Origin: Cristatella mucedo
Taxonomy: Eukaryota > Bryozoa > Phylactolaemata > Cristatellidae
NCBI GenBank assembly: GCA_009760855.2
Contig: WPIO01000127.1
Span: forward strand, 360,501 to 424,500
Reading direction: 5' to 3'
DNA: 64,000 nt
Shown here: piece after piece, positions 1 to 13,179 of the stretch
Layout: each line of letters begins with the position of its first letter
How positions within the stretch are numbered: the stretch's first letter is position 1
Notes under the pieces: generated by a model
The model's database searches: none
Told to the model about the DNA's origin: nothing
The model's input: only the letters and a program-made list of their open reading frames with translations
Translations under genes and position numbers: made by a program

Positions 1-74
1 GTATCTAAGGGACATTAAGAAGAAATTACCGGCTGTAAAAATAAAGCGCTTGCTACTTCCTTGTCCCATAAAGA

Positions 75-260
75 GTAAATTGCAGCCGATTTGATAGCCT
101 CGCTCGGCATTAGTGGCGTATCGGCAGAAAAGCCTAAACGACTATCCTCACTACTTGCAGTGCTCAATAAAGGATCGGACTACTCGAATTTCTGTGACAC
201 TTGAACTTCCAACCTGAATAGTAAAAAAGTAAGACCTTGCCAGTGGGCCAAGGCTCACTG
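75..260 (-). mobile_element. Degraded tRNA-derived SINE
   Basis: Reverse-strand, diverged relative of the better SINE copies near 7.7, 55.7 and 63.5 kb. Shared landmarks in order on the plus strand are a GATAGCCTC block, then GGCAGAAAAGCCT (GACAGAAGAGCCT in the 7.7 kb copy), an AAAGGA block, and a final segment matching the A-box side of the SINE head (GCCAGTGGGCCAAGGCTCAC). The internal promoter boxes are too degraded to be functional. Family assignment rests on the order of several short matches. Confidence 0.45.
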
Positions 261-689
261 GCTATGGGCAAGGCACGAGAGTAAGATCAGCTTATTCACT
301 ATATTCATGTTTATATAGCGCCAGAAGAGAGTTAGAGATTGTCATACGCTTGAAACCCTTGATAAAACAATAACAATTCAAGTAATCAAACTTAAAATTT
401 TGCCAGAAATTGTGAGCACCATTAGGCGGATTTGGGACTCAGAAACCACTTGAGCACTACTAGTGTGGTTAAGGTGCAGCCAATAGAAAGTTCCTGCTAA
501 ATCAGTGAATAAGAAAAAAAAATGACTTCCCAGGATGGGCTCAAGTAATTTATAAGGTACCATCCAGGTTACTGATTGCTCTTTTAAACAGTAATAAAAT
601 GGCGACTAGCACATTAATTCATTATTTAGCAGGCATTTTAACTTGCATGCAGTTGCAGCTAAGGAGCTTGTCATTGCGTTTTAAGAACA
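261..689. other. Unassigned stretch
   Basis: No convincing exon, repeat or RNA gene seen. Only short chance reading frames are present. Confidence 0.4.
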
Positions 690-840
690 GAACCACACGC
701 TTTTCGGAATTCTAGAGTCTACCAATACCTCGTACAAACCTCAAATCCTTTGGAGACCGTGCATTTAGTTCGTATGCTCCCTAAGCCTGGAACTCCCTCC
801 CGACTTCCGTCAGAACATCCCCTAACTTGACCACATTTAA
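690..840 (+). mobile_element. LINE B fragment, end of ORF and 3' region
   Basis: Matches the LINE B segment running from the codons for TTRFSESNS through AFSSYAPKAWNSLPT and into the start of the 3' UTR. It is truncated on both sides, with no tail, and a frame error follows TATGCTCCC. It is a relic of the family represented at 53.1 and 59.5 kb. Confidence 0.8.
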
Positions 841-1728
841 TTACTATTCCAACTTGGGCTCTACAATTAGTGCACAAACTCTGGGTGAGAAATGCTTGTT
901 GCTAGCGTATGTTTTACACCTCAACAAATTCCAGTCAGGGACCATTGGGCCACGAGGACTGAGTGTCAATTTTGACTTCAAGTGAAAAACTAGCGAATCA
1001 CGAAAATTGAGCTAATTTGCTTATTCAAAATTGCATTACCACCATAGAAATCTGCTTTCGAAAAATTTCTTGCAATATTACAAGCACTGAGGCTTCAAGT
1101 AACTGCATAGCTGTAGGCATGTGGTCATTTCTGTTTTGTCTCGGAGCTCTCTTCAGCTAGCGTGATTTTGTTTACCTTCGGTCGATCAAGATTCGCAAAG
1201 TCCTTATTTTCAAGCTACGATGGAATTCGAGGCTGATGCTTAAAGTATTGGCATTACTGTGAAATTGTAATAGGTAATTTGAAAGCGATTGGGCAGTTGT
1301 CGCTCTCAAGTCAAGACAATGGACGAAAGGCACTGTTTAAAGATATCCAGCCTTCCGGGCCAGGATGCCTTTCCCGCTAAGTCGTGCTTAGAGCTGCTCT
1401 TGAGTTGCTTGGAAACTCCGACAATACACAGAAACTGTATGAAAATGAGGCGGGAATCGAAGGGAATCTGCGAAAACGAAAGATAGTCTGTACTTATGGA
1501 GTGTGAGAAACATGAAATTACTTGGACTGTCGCTATGTACTCCAAATTCAAGTGTCCTATTTGCTAAATGATTTAAGCTTTACTTTTATTGTTTAAACTA
1601 CCTATCAATTTTTTTCTAGGCTACCTAACGTGATGTTAATCATGTTGAGCTAATTAAGAATCTATTTGAAAAGAAGGCACCAATATTTTAGAGTATCTGA
1701 CATACGTCTTGCTTGCTGAAGGATTAGC
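841..1728. other. Unassigned stretch
   Basis: Overlapping short open frames occur near 1,289-1,551 on both strands. None resembles a known domain and none has good splice borders. No repeat was recognised. Confidence 0.4.
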
Positions 1729-2432
1729 GATGTAATGTAATATATCTCAGTCTGTAACTCCACAAAATCATAAAGACCACGTGGGTGCTACGCAGGAGAG
1801 TTTTGTGTAGCACACTCACAGCCTTAGCAGCTTTCGGTACGTATTTGGTAGCCAACAGACTTCGTCTCACGCAACAAAGAGAAAGTGGCAAGCATAGCAC
1901 AGTCAGGAGAGCAGTTGAGGTAGTGAGTAGCATAGAAGTAGCAGCTCAGGACTGCTGAAAAGGATGAGCCACAGTCGGCTGTAGGAGAGTACTTGTCGTT
2001 GCCTAAGAATTGTGGGAGTGGGTTCCACAGCCTAGGACTTGCAGAGCTAAAGCTTCTGTCACCAACGGTCTTTAAGCAGAGAAATGGAACTGGTAATGTA
2101 TTGTCCACACAGGACCTGAGGACGCGAACAGGCTGAAACTGATGCAGCAGTTCAGCTAGGTATGAAAGAGCCAACCCGGGGCGCTCCTTGTGGGTCAGTG
2201 TAAGAACTTTGCTCTGTATCCGTTGGTCAACCGGCATCCATCCTAGCTCTTTTAGCAAAGGAGACACGTGCTCAAACCGCTGGGACTTGAAGGCTAGCCT
2301 TGCAGTAGTATTCATAGTCTGCTGCAGTGGCCTAATAGCTTTCTTTGGCAGCCCAGCCAAAAGGGAATTTCAATAATCAAGCCGAGATAGAACTAAGGAG
2401 CTAGTTACATTTTTTATAGGCAACTGTGGGGA
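1729..2432 (-). mobile_element. LINE A, 5'-truncated copy
   Basis: A minus-strand 3' portion of LINE A. The tail (TGTAATGTAATATATCTC on the plus strand) is the complement of the family ATTACATT tail. The remaining ORF (1,824-2,360, 178 codons) encodes the region downstream of the reverse transcriptase: LLKELGWMPVDQRIQSK, then VGDRSFSSASPRLWN, then KSVGYQIRTES. The RT core and endonuclease are absent. This is one of the best-preserved C-terminal frames of the family here, matching 44,970-45,542, but as a 5'-truncated copy it is not an active element. Confidence 0.88.
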
Positions 2433-4844
2433 GAGAGCTCCTTGCTCTCAGTTGATCAAGTGAAACTCAGCGAAGTTCTTTTTATGACCTCTCACGGGTG
2501 TGCCTTGACATACGATGACCTTGACCCATCCGGGTCATCAATTGGTTGCCTCATTCATAACCAGCTGAACTGCTGCATCATTTACTCGCTCGTTTTGCCA
2601 TTGAGTCATCTACGAACAATAAATTGGCTGCTCAATCAAGACTCCTAAAAATGCTGGTGGCTAAATCTTTCGCTCTTCAGGTCCTAGGCTGCCAAAGTCA
2701 CTCACATCATTGCTACTCAATCGCTTCTCCATTCCTGCTAATGACTGTGGCAAATCCAGTCCGGCTATCCTGAGCTACTAGTTCCATGCAACTTTTTTCT
2801 TGACTTGTCTCCCGACTCAGCAGTCCTATAAAATTTATCTTTGTTATTCGAGAGGAAGTCTGCCGGCTGTGGTAAGACTGGAAACCAATTTGGCATTCAA
2901 TGCGATACAGAAATCTGCACGTGCTGTTTAGGAGCCACTGCCAAAGATCTATTGCCAAGGAAAGACAAATGCGATCTCCACATACTGTACGTACGAAAGA
3001 AACTCAGCTTTGCATAACTGAAGAGGGTTTTTTCAAGCTTACCTTGGGTGAGTTGGCTATATGGCATGCCCTGAAAATCAAAGCGTCCTCCAACCGCTGT
3101 ATTTGACGTTGGATTGAATGATAGCTTTACGGCTCGTGCGTAAAGTGGTGTTCCAAAAAATGTGATGGCAGCCGTCGAACGATCTACCGGTGCTATGACC
3201 TTAAACGTGCGTTCACAATCAGCTAAGACAGTATCTACCCAGACACTCAGTTACTGTGCAACAGGTAAGAATTCTTGCGAGGTTGTTGGAGTATGAATCT
3301 AAATCTGAAACTTTCCCGACTTAATATATACTATCTATACCGATAAGTATATAAATATATAAAAAGCTTAGAGAGAAATATTTTTCTATGCAATTAGCCT
3401 GTGCTTAACCAGAAACACTTCCATTGATAGTGATAAGCCTAAAAGCGTCACTGGCACAGACATTAAAACTGTCAAGGATTTGAAAATGCTGCGAGTTACA
3501 GGCGCATTTTTATTTTCTTTTTACAACACCCGGAACCAAATAAATGACGTTATATATTTCCCGAGTGAATCCTATACTTTAGGAGCATCCAAACTAATGG
3601 CACAGACTTTACAGATTTTGATGGTGGCTTAAAGCTCAGCTAAAATAAATGAGTTTGAATAGCTCCAGATTTCTTCACATACTGTAAGTGCCTTATTATG
3701 CAGGCCGGAAGACCTGCAAGTTCTAAATGTGAGAATTCGGGACGCGATGTCAGAAATACATTGACCAATTTGGATGTGTTATCACGGTCTATTAACGTCA
3801 GAGTTTTTACGACCTGACTTGGCTAACAGTAAACAGGTTGTCTAGGCTATGGAGTAGTTAAAGGTCGCTATCGTGAAATGTGACTTTTTAATACAACATT
3901 CATATCTCACGCACATGCTGCATGAGAAATGATGGCAGAGCCCATTGTAAGGATTACAGATTTTTAGTTCAATTGGTTTCAGAATAGCTACTTCGTTGGT
4001 TTTATCGTCATCCAATTCTTAGGTTTTTGCTAGCCAAGTGCGCATGTCAACAATGTATAAAGCGATTTAACAGCTAAGAATTTTACAGACCGGATAGCTG
4101 GTATGGGCCAAAGGCTGAAGGCTGGAAGGCTGCTACGTGCATCGGCGCAGCAGCGTTTTATCTACTTAAAATCAACGAATTCCCAGATTGTGCTTGGTGA
4201 TTGAATCACAGAGAGCCTGAATATGAATTTTTAAAAAGAATTGAGAAAATAAAGGTCACTGTGGTATTCCATACTTTAACGCCTCCTTCAATGAAATTCC
4301 GGTAACACTAATGCTGTGCATTTACTCACGGAGATAGGATCTTTTCTTTTGCAGTGCAGTGCCAGTAACAGCCAGGCGAAAGGACTAGCCCTAACGGATA
4401 ACTCACATATCAATAAGATAAAAAGCTACCTAAAGATCAACCAAAGCATGCAAATAATAAGCACTGGGAGAATCTACAGCGTCTACGTTCCTGAAAATGT
4501 CATCAAACACTCATAGCAGTGGGAGCTCTGTAGAAAGATAAGCTGTTAAACCTGGCCATAATGTACTTGCTGGGCTTTGAAGTTTTATAAAATGATAATT
4601 GTTGTGCACATTGAACTAAAAGTTGTAAGAATAAAGTTTCTTATTGCACTCTAAGAATTAAATATAAAGAGTGGAAAAGATGATAAAACGCGCTCGCGGC
4701 AGATATCAATGGAAAGGAAGACAATCAGATTCAAAAATTAATATCTAGGCAGGTATAAGTAACAGTTGAATAGGACTTGCTAAATCTTTTGAGCAATACA
4801 TAGACTACTTCAGCGGGATATATGATGTCTTAGTATAAGCCCAA

Positions 4845-4875
<31 letters not shown>

Positions 4876-6600
4876 ATATATATACCTTAATTTGCTCAAT
4901 AATAGGTCTTATGGCTGTCAACAAGTACAGGCTGATTGCTAACAATCCTGTTGCTTAAAGCTACAACTCAATGGGAAGTTACTTCGTATAATCTAGGAAC
5001 CCAAATTATCCATTATATCAGCCTTTTAATATGCAATGCTAAATGTAATACCTCAAACGCGGTTGAAGAAATGAGTTATGCTGGTGATAACAGATCGCCT
5101 TCGACAAATGATCACAGTTACGATAAAAGACGTTCTAAGGCTGAAATTTCCAAAGAAAAGAGTGAAGGCGTTTGCGCAAGAAGAAGACACGCTTGAATGA
5201 AAATGACTATACGCACAATTTCAATTGTGTATGCTAATATAATAGTTCTTTATCTTAAAGAGAACTGAACCTTTTTATGTAGGCTTTACATCTTGCTATG
5301 AGAAAATAAATAAATACAGTTAAAGATTATTTGTGCGGTATTGCACCTAGACAACCGGGAAAAGTGCAGAGTTGCAATGCTTAGATCACCACTGACAGCA
5401 TAAGAGGTAACTTAAGACTACTCGGCAGTAACACTGGGTAGCACGTGTTCGGCTTAATAAATATTCTTAATCATTCGAAGACACCGGTGTACAGGTACAA
5501 AACGGACGAGTTCGCCAGGGGTAGGCCCAGACAAGCTTAAACAGAATAGAAATGCAGTTAGCTGAGATATAGACGGTGAAGCCTTCGCAAATCGTTAAGT
5601 AGGCGGAAAACTAGAATAATACTTTCGGTGCATATAAACTGAGGGCTCATTTAGGAAAATATTTCTATTTTGGCCAGGAATCTCGAGACGACTCGCTGTC
5701 AAGGATTGGTGGCTTGAAAGCGCTCTGTAGGAAGGAGCATATCGGATAGGTTATCTGTTGCAAGCAAGTACAGATACATGTAAGCCAGGCGGAGGACGCA
5801 CAAGGAAATTAGATAATTATAAGAAACTAGCCAATCTCAGATTGAAGACATGTTATGCAGCAACCACTTGGTCGAGACCGAGAAGAGTGGTGCATTAGTT
5901 ACAAATGATATAAAACACATGCCAGGAATAATATACCCACTAAGTTGCAGAAACCTCGGTGCGATGTCATTAAACCAAAAGCTTGCTTGAGTTTCGGACA
6001 ATTATTTAAGCAGTTAAAGATTTTTAGCAATCTTCTTCTTTGATAAGACAGCTAAATTTACAGAGGAAGAAATATACTCACTCAATAAAGAGTCGTTTTT
6101 GAATAGTATGCCAAAATTTTACTTTCAGACTTTACTAAAGTGAGAACCAATAAGAGAGTCCTGTAGATTTAGGCATTCAGCTCGAATGTGACAATGGACT
6201 AGCAAATTGCTTTTAGGTTGATCTTGCCCCCATTAGATTTAAAAATAATTGGCAATCTAAATACAATGCCTTGGATTGAGTCCGCGAGAGAATAATTCGA
6301 ATCGGACGTGGAGTCAAGCGTAGATGGCCAAAGGTCACGTATAGCCAAGTGCCATCGGCGGAAAAATGATGTATTTTTGTTTGGCATTGACACCTGTTAG
6401 TTGAAGTCAATAAATAGATAGTGACAGTAAGTGGCCATCACCCCTCGCTGTGTATATAGGTATCCATAGCATGTATAAAGGGCTACCCCGAAGGCCGGCA
6501 GCCATTTAAGCATGAACTACGTTATGCTTCTCACCCATATTTAAACTAAATATAGCGTTCTAAGAGAGGTGAATCTCAAACTGCACATTACCCATACCAC
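2433..6600. other. Unassigned 4.2 kb, AT-rich
   Basis: No supported gene. The longest plus-strand frame (4,936-5,196, 86 codons, ending in a basic Lys/Arg-rich stretch) has no recognisable domain and no clear splice sites. A dinucleotide repeat lies at 4,844-4,888. A small perfect hairpin (ACAATTTCAATTGT) lies near 5,216. Confidence 0.4.
4844..4888. repeat. (AT)n microsatellite with adjoining palindrome
   Basis: About 13 AT units run into a perfect 20-bp palindrome at 4,869-4,888 (AAGGTATATATATATACCTT). The palindrome looks like two AT tracts meeting around a GG/CC boundary. Confidence 0.9.
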
Positions 6601-6813
6601 AATGCCGTTATGAGATGCTACATCTGCGCTATTCACTACCTCAAATGCTCTCCCGAATCATCTATGCTTTTCAATTTCTCTTCGTTGTGTGAGATGAAGC
6701 CTGTTGGCTAACGAATGCCTACCGAGAGCTGCTTAGGTTTTGAAGGACCTATGAAAACTCATCTGCCTAACGACCATATAGTCTTAGTAGCTTTGTGCAG
6801 TTACGAAGATAAC
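6601..6813 (+). mobile_element. LINE A 3'-end fragment
   Basis: Matches the last coding part and short 3' UTR of LINE A: ATTCACTACCTCAAATGCTC, a degraded KSVGYRMRTES region, then GCAGTTACGAAGATAAC corresponding to the GAGTTACTGACGGAGATAC terminus. It is heavily diverged, with several indels, and therefore old. Confidence 0.72.
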
Positions 6814-7675
6814 AAAAACGTTCGTGCTCACATTTAGGTTCATCAAAGTTGTATGCTTTGACCACAAGTCATCAAAGGTTAGAAGCCCTGGGCCAAACCA
6901 GGTCAGGCGTATATCATTACAGCACGGTTTCAGTGACACTTGGGCACGTCTTGTAGCCTTGTGGTCAATAAGTTGAAGTATTTCTCACTACCTGGGTGGC
7001 TGAGTTGATTTATTGTCAGATTTTAGAAGGATTACTTTAGTTAGCACGGTACCATCTACGGAGAGTTACCTGAGTAGTGTCTTGATACCAGTCTGAAGAC
7101 GAAGGTGTCGCAGTCACACTGTTACGAACGGAGATATTCGGAGTCGGGTAAACCCCAGCATACGCACCCGGTGAGTTTTTGTTCTGTATATATTCTTCGA
7201 CGCCACTGCCTGAAAGCGAACACGTGAGACCAGTGCAGGCTTAGATTCAATCGCTCAGAAATAGAAGGTTTTCTCTTTGATAGCATTGCTTATTTTCGTA
7301 ATATGAAAATTGCTTGCACACAGAATTAGTTCTTTTGGTGGTCCTATACAAATGCCTTATTATTATTAGTTTTTTTTAGCGATCAAGGAATGAATATCAA
7401 TAATTTTCACGTCTAGTTTCGGCAAAAAATGTCAGCAGACTACTAATGCAATTGCTTCGCATGCATTAAGGGAAATTTATGAAATATTGTTTTTTTTTCA
7501 GAATTATGAGTTGGCTCAGATGCATGAAAAAATAGTAAGCATGAACACTGCATTAATTTAAATCCTCGAATAAATTAAGAGGCACACCTGGACTTCAGGC
7601 TTGGTTAAGGGCTGTCGTAAATGATGTGTAAAAGCTTTCACATGGACAATTAGGCAGGCTCAAACTCTTTGTAAG
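6814..7675. other. Unassigned stretch
   Basis: No gene, repeat or RNA recognised apart from short A/T runs around 7,370 and 7,490. Confidence 0.4.
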
Positions 7676-7850
7676 TATAAAAATTACAAGCTGATTCAAT
7701 AGCCTCTTTTGCGTAGCGACAGAAGAGCCTGTATGTCTATCACCACCTCTGGCAACAAAGGACACCCATCCTCAGTATTATAACCCACGTGACCTCGGGA
7801 TCGAGGTCATGAAAGATAACCACCTTACCTAGTGTGCCATCGCGGCTCAC
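7676..7850 (-). mobile_element. tRNA-derived SINE
   Basis: Reverse-strand copy of the SINE at 55.7 and 63.5 kb. On the minus strand it starts GTGAGCCGCGATGGCACACT and continues into an A-box-like TAGGTAAGG. Next comes a GACCTCGATCCCGAGGTC stem comparable to a tRNA arm, then a degraded B box (GGGTTATAATAC where the 63.5 kb copy has GGGTTCGATTCC). The body contains AGGCTCTTCTGTCGCTA and the 3' part ends near GAATCAGCTTGTAAT. Confidence 0.82.
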
Positions 7851-9046
7851 AAATATAGTTATTTATCATAAGTTACCACATTTAGCTCTACTGAAATATG
7901 CTTTGTAATACTAATTTGTGTCGACCTTGTTGCTAAGACTCTGAAGATAGCAAGGATGAGTCAGTTCGGAAACCATACCGTATCCGGCAGGGCAAGATTG
8001 GATTGGCTTGAAATCTGCTAAATTTGTGATAATTTGAATGGATCAAAACGAACGTTGGAAGCTATAGGTGAAGGCATTTAAGATTCAACCATTGGTGTAA
8101 TTAAGGCGTAGAATGCTGCCATAGGTATGATGCAGTCAATTTCAAACTTGGAAAAGGTGAGCTTTGTAGATTGGGCTTACTCTCCAGCCCTATCAAATTC
8201 TTGGTGAAATGGATGACTCGTTCCTAATTTAATATATTTTGATGAGAGAAATTTGGTTTTAGATTTCAGATATTAACAAGAAATACGTATTTTTATTCCT
8301 AGAACTATGAAGTTCTTGTGAATTCATTTCTTTCAGAAATCATGCGATGATTCTGAACATATGGATGAATTTTTCCACAAGCATGCTTTCATTTAAAAAT
8401 AAATAGAAGTCGTACGGCAATAGGTAAGCATTGGAATTTTTCGGCCATCATGAACGATGAGTTAAAATCTAGTGAAAATTAGCAACTCGCACCTAACCAA
8501 CAATTCCTCTCTTCTCAAGGGGGATATTAATAGAGCTCTCCTAATACACAGAATCATTCTTCTTCAAACAGAATGACACTGGAAGTCAAATGCAGGCAAG
8601 AAATTTAGCAGCATTTTCAGATATTGAATCCTTACAAACTGGTTACTGCGAATAATTGGGCTCTGCATGGACTAAAAGTTCATCATTTGTTTAAGAGAAA
8701 CTATCTCGCTTATTGAAGTCAAAGAAATTGATGCGAAAAGCGATAGCGATATTGAGCTGCGAAGGAGTTTTGCTCACTATGCCTCTATCAAACTTCGAGT
8801 TTTAACTGCTTCCACTTTTTTATGTGAGCTTTTTTGGAGCCAAAAAGCTTAGAGAGAATTTAGAGGATAAACAATAATTTTCCCTACAAAAAAAGTGCTA
8901 TTCGTAGAAGCAATGTTAATAGGGCTTAGGGGTTTATGGATTTAGGCTCGTGATCGTGGTGCTCCCGCCTGAGTTTTACAACAACGATGCCAATCCACGT
9001 CCGCTGGTGTCTTCGCGTGTCGTTCGTTGGGATACGGATGTGCTTG
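7851..9046. other. Unassigned stretch
   Basis: AT-rich, with no open frame of note. No repeat family recognised. Confidence 0.4.
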
Positions 9047-9142
9047 CTTGTGTGCATGTACGTTTGTTTGCCTGCATACTTGTGTGCATGTAAGTTTGTG
9101 TACCTGCATACTTGTGTGCATGTAGGTTTGTGTACCTGCGTA
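9047..9142. repeat. 32-bp minisatellite, three copies
   Basis: Three head-to-tail units of exactly 32 bp (9,047-9,078, 9,079-9,110, 9,111-9,142). Each begins CTTGTGTGCATGTA and continues with a GTTTGTGTACCTGCAT-like second half. Units differ at only a few positions. The strand is strongly T/G-rich. A chance minus-strand frame crosses it and yields a Thr/His-rich repeat, which I do not take as protein. Confidence 0.93.
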
Positions 9143-9439
9143 TTTGGGTGAGTGCTCACATTAGAAAATCATCACAGAATTGGCGCCATGATCAAGACGG
9201 AATGCTGGCTGCTTTTGATTTCAATTCTCACATTCACAGCGGCTCAAGCGGCCAAGTAATCTTACCTTGGATAATGAGACAGGTGAAGATGTATGCCTCG
9301 GGCAGTACAGCTGACCACCAGTGATACGACGTATCGGCTGACGTGGTCGGCAGCCACATGCTCGCCCTAAAGATGCTAGAAACGTAGAGGAGGAAGCGGT
9401 TCAATAGGAAGTTACAGCGAGTTAATATGATAGGGATAG
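9143..9439. other. Unassigned stretch
   Basis: Open in one plus-strand frame through 9,324, with no recognisable domain. Confidence 0.3.
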
Positions 9440-9556
9440 GGCACGATGGGGTTAGTGATTAGGAGCATTGGGATACGGATAACTAAGATTGGATAGGAAT
9501 TATGGAGTATTGGGAGAGGAATTACGGAGGATTGGGATATGGATTAGGGAGGATTG
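9440..9556. repeat. Degenerate purine-rich tandem repeat
   Basis: Irregular units related to GGATTGGGATATGGATTAGG recur about five times, so the plus strand is nearly all A, G and T with very few C. Unit length wanders around 18-24 bp. The opposite strand is a CCAATCCTCC-type tract. Confidence 0.6.
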
Positions 9557-12199
9557 GCAGAATAGCGAGGCTACCTTCATTGCAGGCATCTACCATTATA
9601 GTTGTGACCTTCCTCAGCAGCACGGCATGCAGGTCATTGAGAGCACGCCTCTCTTATGCGACTATTTAGGAAAAGTCGTTTTCCGGGGTATAACCTTACG
9701 TTGTTTGTCACTTGACACAGTTTCGTTGCCTATCTTCAAATGGTCGTACTTGAATAATTACCCCAAAAATGGTAACCCAGGAAACATAGTGACATCCTAA
9801 AATGCCTGTTCAAAAACCAGCACAGGTGACAATGGACTGAATATAGTGATGCAAAAATCAAGTTGTCATCGCCAACTTGGCATTCTGCGAGTCTAAGTCG
9901 TGACTGAGGAGTATTCCACTCGTTGTTTGTGAGTTTCTATGCAACTGTAGGAAGGAAAACCGGAGCTGCACCAGCGAAGCTTGTGTTCTGATGCTATGGC
10001 ACGTAACTGATCGAAACCTCTTTGCTTCGTAAGGTGGCTGTCACCAAGCCTGCTTACTGTCAACTGCGGACCACTGCATATGAGTTCTAGCCTACTTATA
10101 CTGGGTCACAACATAAAAGCTGGTCCATGCATTTGCAAAATCTCATCTCGATTTATTTAATTTATAGCTTGCAGGTCTACCGGCCAATACATGTGCTTAC
10201 TGTGTACGTAAAAATTGGCAGCTAGGCTTGTATTTCTGAAGAGTCTCTGTTTTCACACTACGCAAATTCACTCTCTTTTAGGTCCGTTCAATGTTTAGCT
10301 CCCTTCTTACTTACCAGAATTACTTCCTAACCCAGCTATGAAAGTATCAACCAATCTTCAGACGTTATTTAGCTATGCCTCGAACTAATTTCAAATACAT
10401 TAGAGACTAGGCAATTAGTTTTTAGGCTTCCAAAATCGGGAAATAGCACCCCACTGAAGACTTTGAGAAATTAACTTGAAACATTTTAAATGAAGCTTAT
10501 TCCGCATCTGCTCCTCAAACCATTTGCTGGGTCCTTGTGATTTGTCTTTTTTGTGCTTCGGTGCTGACACTGTCTCTACTACCACAAACCACATTTTCTA
10601 CGTTCATACAGTACACGATACCGTTAGCCACATTATCGTGATTTATTTCCTGCATTTGCAGTGTCTAGAAATATATTAAAATCCCTGGGGGTGCTAGATA
10701 AGCGTATAGTTTTTCAATCAAATCTTTTTTAATTGCCATAAGGTCTCTTCCTTTTGCAAATGCTTTGGGATCTCAGCAGAAAACTCTCCAGAGTGATGCT
10801 GACACATGACAAGGACACCTTGTGGCTTTGTGCAATCACAATCGGGGGTATATTGCATTGCATTTAGCGAGCTTCTCTTTGTCACTTGTTCGCATACGGC
10901 TTTGACTTCATCGAAGCTTCGAAGAAGCGACTGCGGCGAGTCGTAGACTAAACGGTGAGATATTTATACTTGCTTCCTTTGCTTCTTATTACTTCCGGCC
11001 TTTTAGGTTTTTTCGGCTATATCTATACCGTACCTACGAAAGCCAACGATAATCGTGGGATTAACTTGCTAATGCGGCCACGTTGCATGCTGCATGCCGG
11101 CTGAAAATCTAGGGCTGAGCTCACTGATGCACTGCATCGTTAGTACGTACTAGTGAGCAATACACGCCTCCTCTTTATAATGAAAAGATTGCTAATCAAA
11201 TATGTAATGTTCAGTAAGTAGGTCGAATGATAGAAATTGAATTCAAATCTAAATTAAATTAAATTTGAATTCAGTCTAGCCACATTGCATTCCTTTGTTT
11301 TTGCAAGATACTGCTCCAGCTCAGGATAGTTTTTACAATGACATGGCCTCAAGTTAAAATGCAGCTGAACAGTAGATACAATGGTGTTCTATGTTATTAA
11401 TGATACTGTTTACTTGACACATTTAGAAGTCAGAAAGTCAAAGCAAAGTAGAAACCATGAAGCTGGGCGGGACGTACCTAGCCGATGTAGCATTGTACGG
11501 AGAGACGAAAGCATCTGCACTGAACGATGCTGGTGTTGTCAATTTCGTTAGAACCCCAGAAACTGCAAATAAGAAGGTAAAATTGTTGGTAAATAGATTG
11601 GCTTTCTGACATGCTTTGCGGATATTTTGCTTCACATGCTTACTTTCAATCTAATTACCTTGATTGCAGTATACGCAAAGAGTTGTTTCTGCTGCCACTA
11701 TATAGTAATACCCGGAGGATGTAGCACCTTGATTAAATAAATCAGTGCATGAGGTAGCCATCACAGGATATTGGTCTGCAAAAAAATACATCCCAGTTTC
11801 AAGGAAGTCCTTCAAACACAATTAATTGTTTTCCAGTTATCTTTTTGCAGAAGTAAAAGCCATTGAAAAACTCAGTACCTACAAGTAATATTTTTGCACA
11901 TGCAAAGCCATATATAAGGCTCACAAATAATTTACCAGATAATATAAGTTTAAACACCAATTTTTAGTTGGCCGCCATAGACTTCCAGAAATAGACAACA
12001 TGATTTGCAATATGCAAATGAAGCTCACTCACTATTCCTCCTCGGTACTCTCAGTATTGTAAGTCAGGCATTCTATTGACCTTGATGGCATATTTATTTT
12101 TTCGTAGCTACCCCACAAGATAGCCGCACCTTGGCCGGCTTATTGGAACTTGAACTGCAGCTGTTATCTTATCTGTCCTCGTATCGCCAACTTATCTTG
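9557..12199. other. Unassigned 2.6 kb
   Basis: No supported gene. A short AT-rich hairpin lies at 11,239-11,272 (10-bp arms GAATTCAAAT / ATTTGAATTC around a 14-bp loop). A minus-strand frame at 11,438-11,635 has no recognisable domain. Confidence 0.4.
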
Positions 12200-13057
12200 G
12201 GGAAAAAGAATCTGCACGAAATCTAGATGCAATGTTCCAAAGTTACCTTTCATTAGGTGAACATAAAAGTTTAAAAAGAACATCAAGTCTGGCTATTTTT
12301 AGCTGCATAACATCACTATAACTCGGGCTTGTTTGGACAGGCATACAACACCTAATATTGTCTATGCATTTGTAAAATCTTGTCTTGCCTTCTTTAACTC
12401 ACTGTTTGCTGATCTACCAGCATTTGCAATCAAGCACTTACAGCTGATGCCACAATCTCCAGCTACTGTTGTCCGTCGTGAGCATTGCAGTTGCCAGGTC
12501 ACAGCACTTCTCGTCGACCTGCACTGCCAACCAGTCAAGCTATGCATCGACTTCAAAGTTTGGTCTCTTACTTTTAGGGCCCTTTATTCTTTGGCTCCAG
12601 ACTACCTAACGAATCTACGCCCCCACCAGGACAAGCATCATTCCACCAGCTTTTTTGGAAACTAACCAATTACCTATACCTCGTACAAACCTGAAATCCT
12701 TTGGCGACCGTGCATTTAGTTCGTACGCTCCTAAAGCCTTGAAATCACTCCCGACTTGCTTCACGACATCCTAAGTCTTGACCACGTTAAAAAAAATTGA
12801 AAACTACCTATTCATCACAGCATTTAATGTGTCCCTGTGATCCATCCTTCGGTATTTATGCGTGCTGACACTGCTGCATGCTGCAACTAATTATGCTTGC
12901 ATACTGACACTGTGCATAACACCCCAACCGTGTTATTTATGTTGTCTATCAAGTACGATACCACTCACCATTCTATTGCCTACTTTGCAGCAAATGTAAA
13001 GTGCCTAGAAAAAGATTGTGTTCTCTGAGGGCACCGTATCAAGTGTCCTATTTGTGT
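12200..13057 (+). mobile_element. LINE B, 5'-truncated copy
   Basis: Begins within the codons for SARNL and follows the family through the post-RT domain, the PKALKSLPT end of the ORF, the TGCTGACACTGC 3' UTR, and the terminal GTGCCTAGAAAAAGATTG hairpin-forming tail with GAGGGCACCG. The coding frame is broken by many indels. It is immediately followed by a long AT microsatellite and then a LINE A copy. Confidence 0.85.
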
Positions 13058-13077
13058 TACAATTATTTAATTAAACA

Positions 13078-13100
13078 ATGTATATACATATATGTATATA

Positions 13101-13149
<49 letters not shown>

Positions 13150-13179
13150 ATATGTATATACAATCATATATATATATGT

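Noticed and set aside
8926-9159. Thr/His-rich minus-strand frame
   Set aside because: It is a translation of the 32-bp minisatellite.
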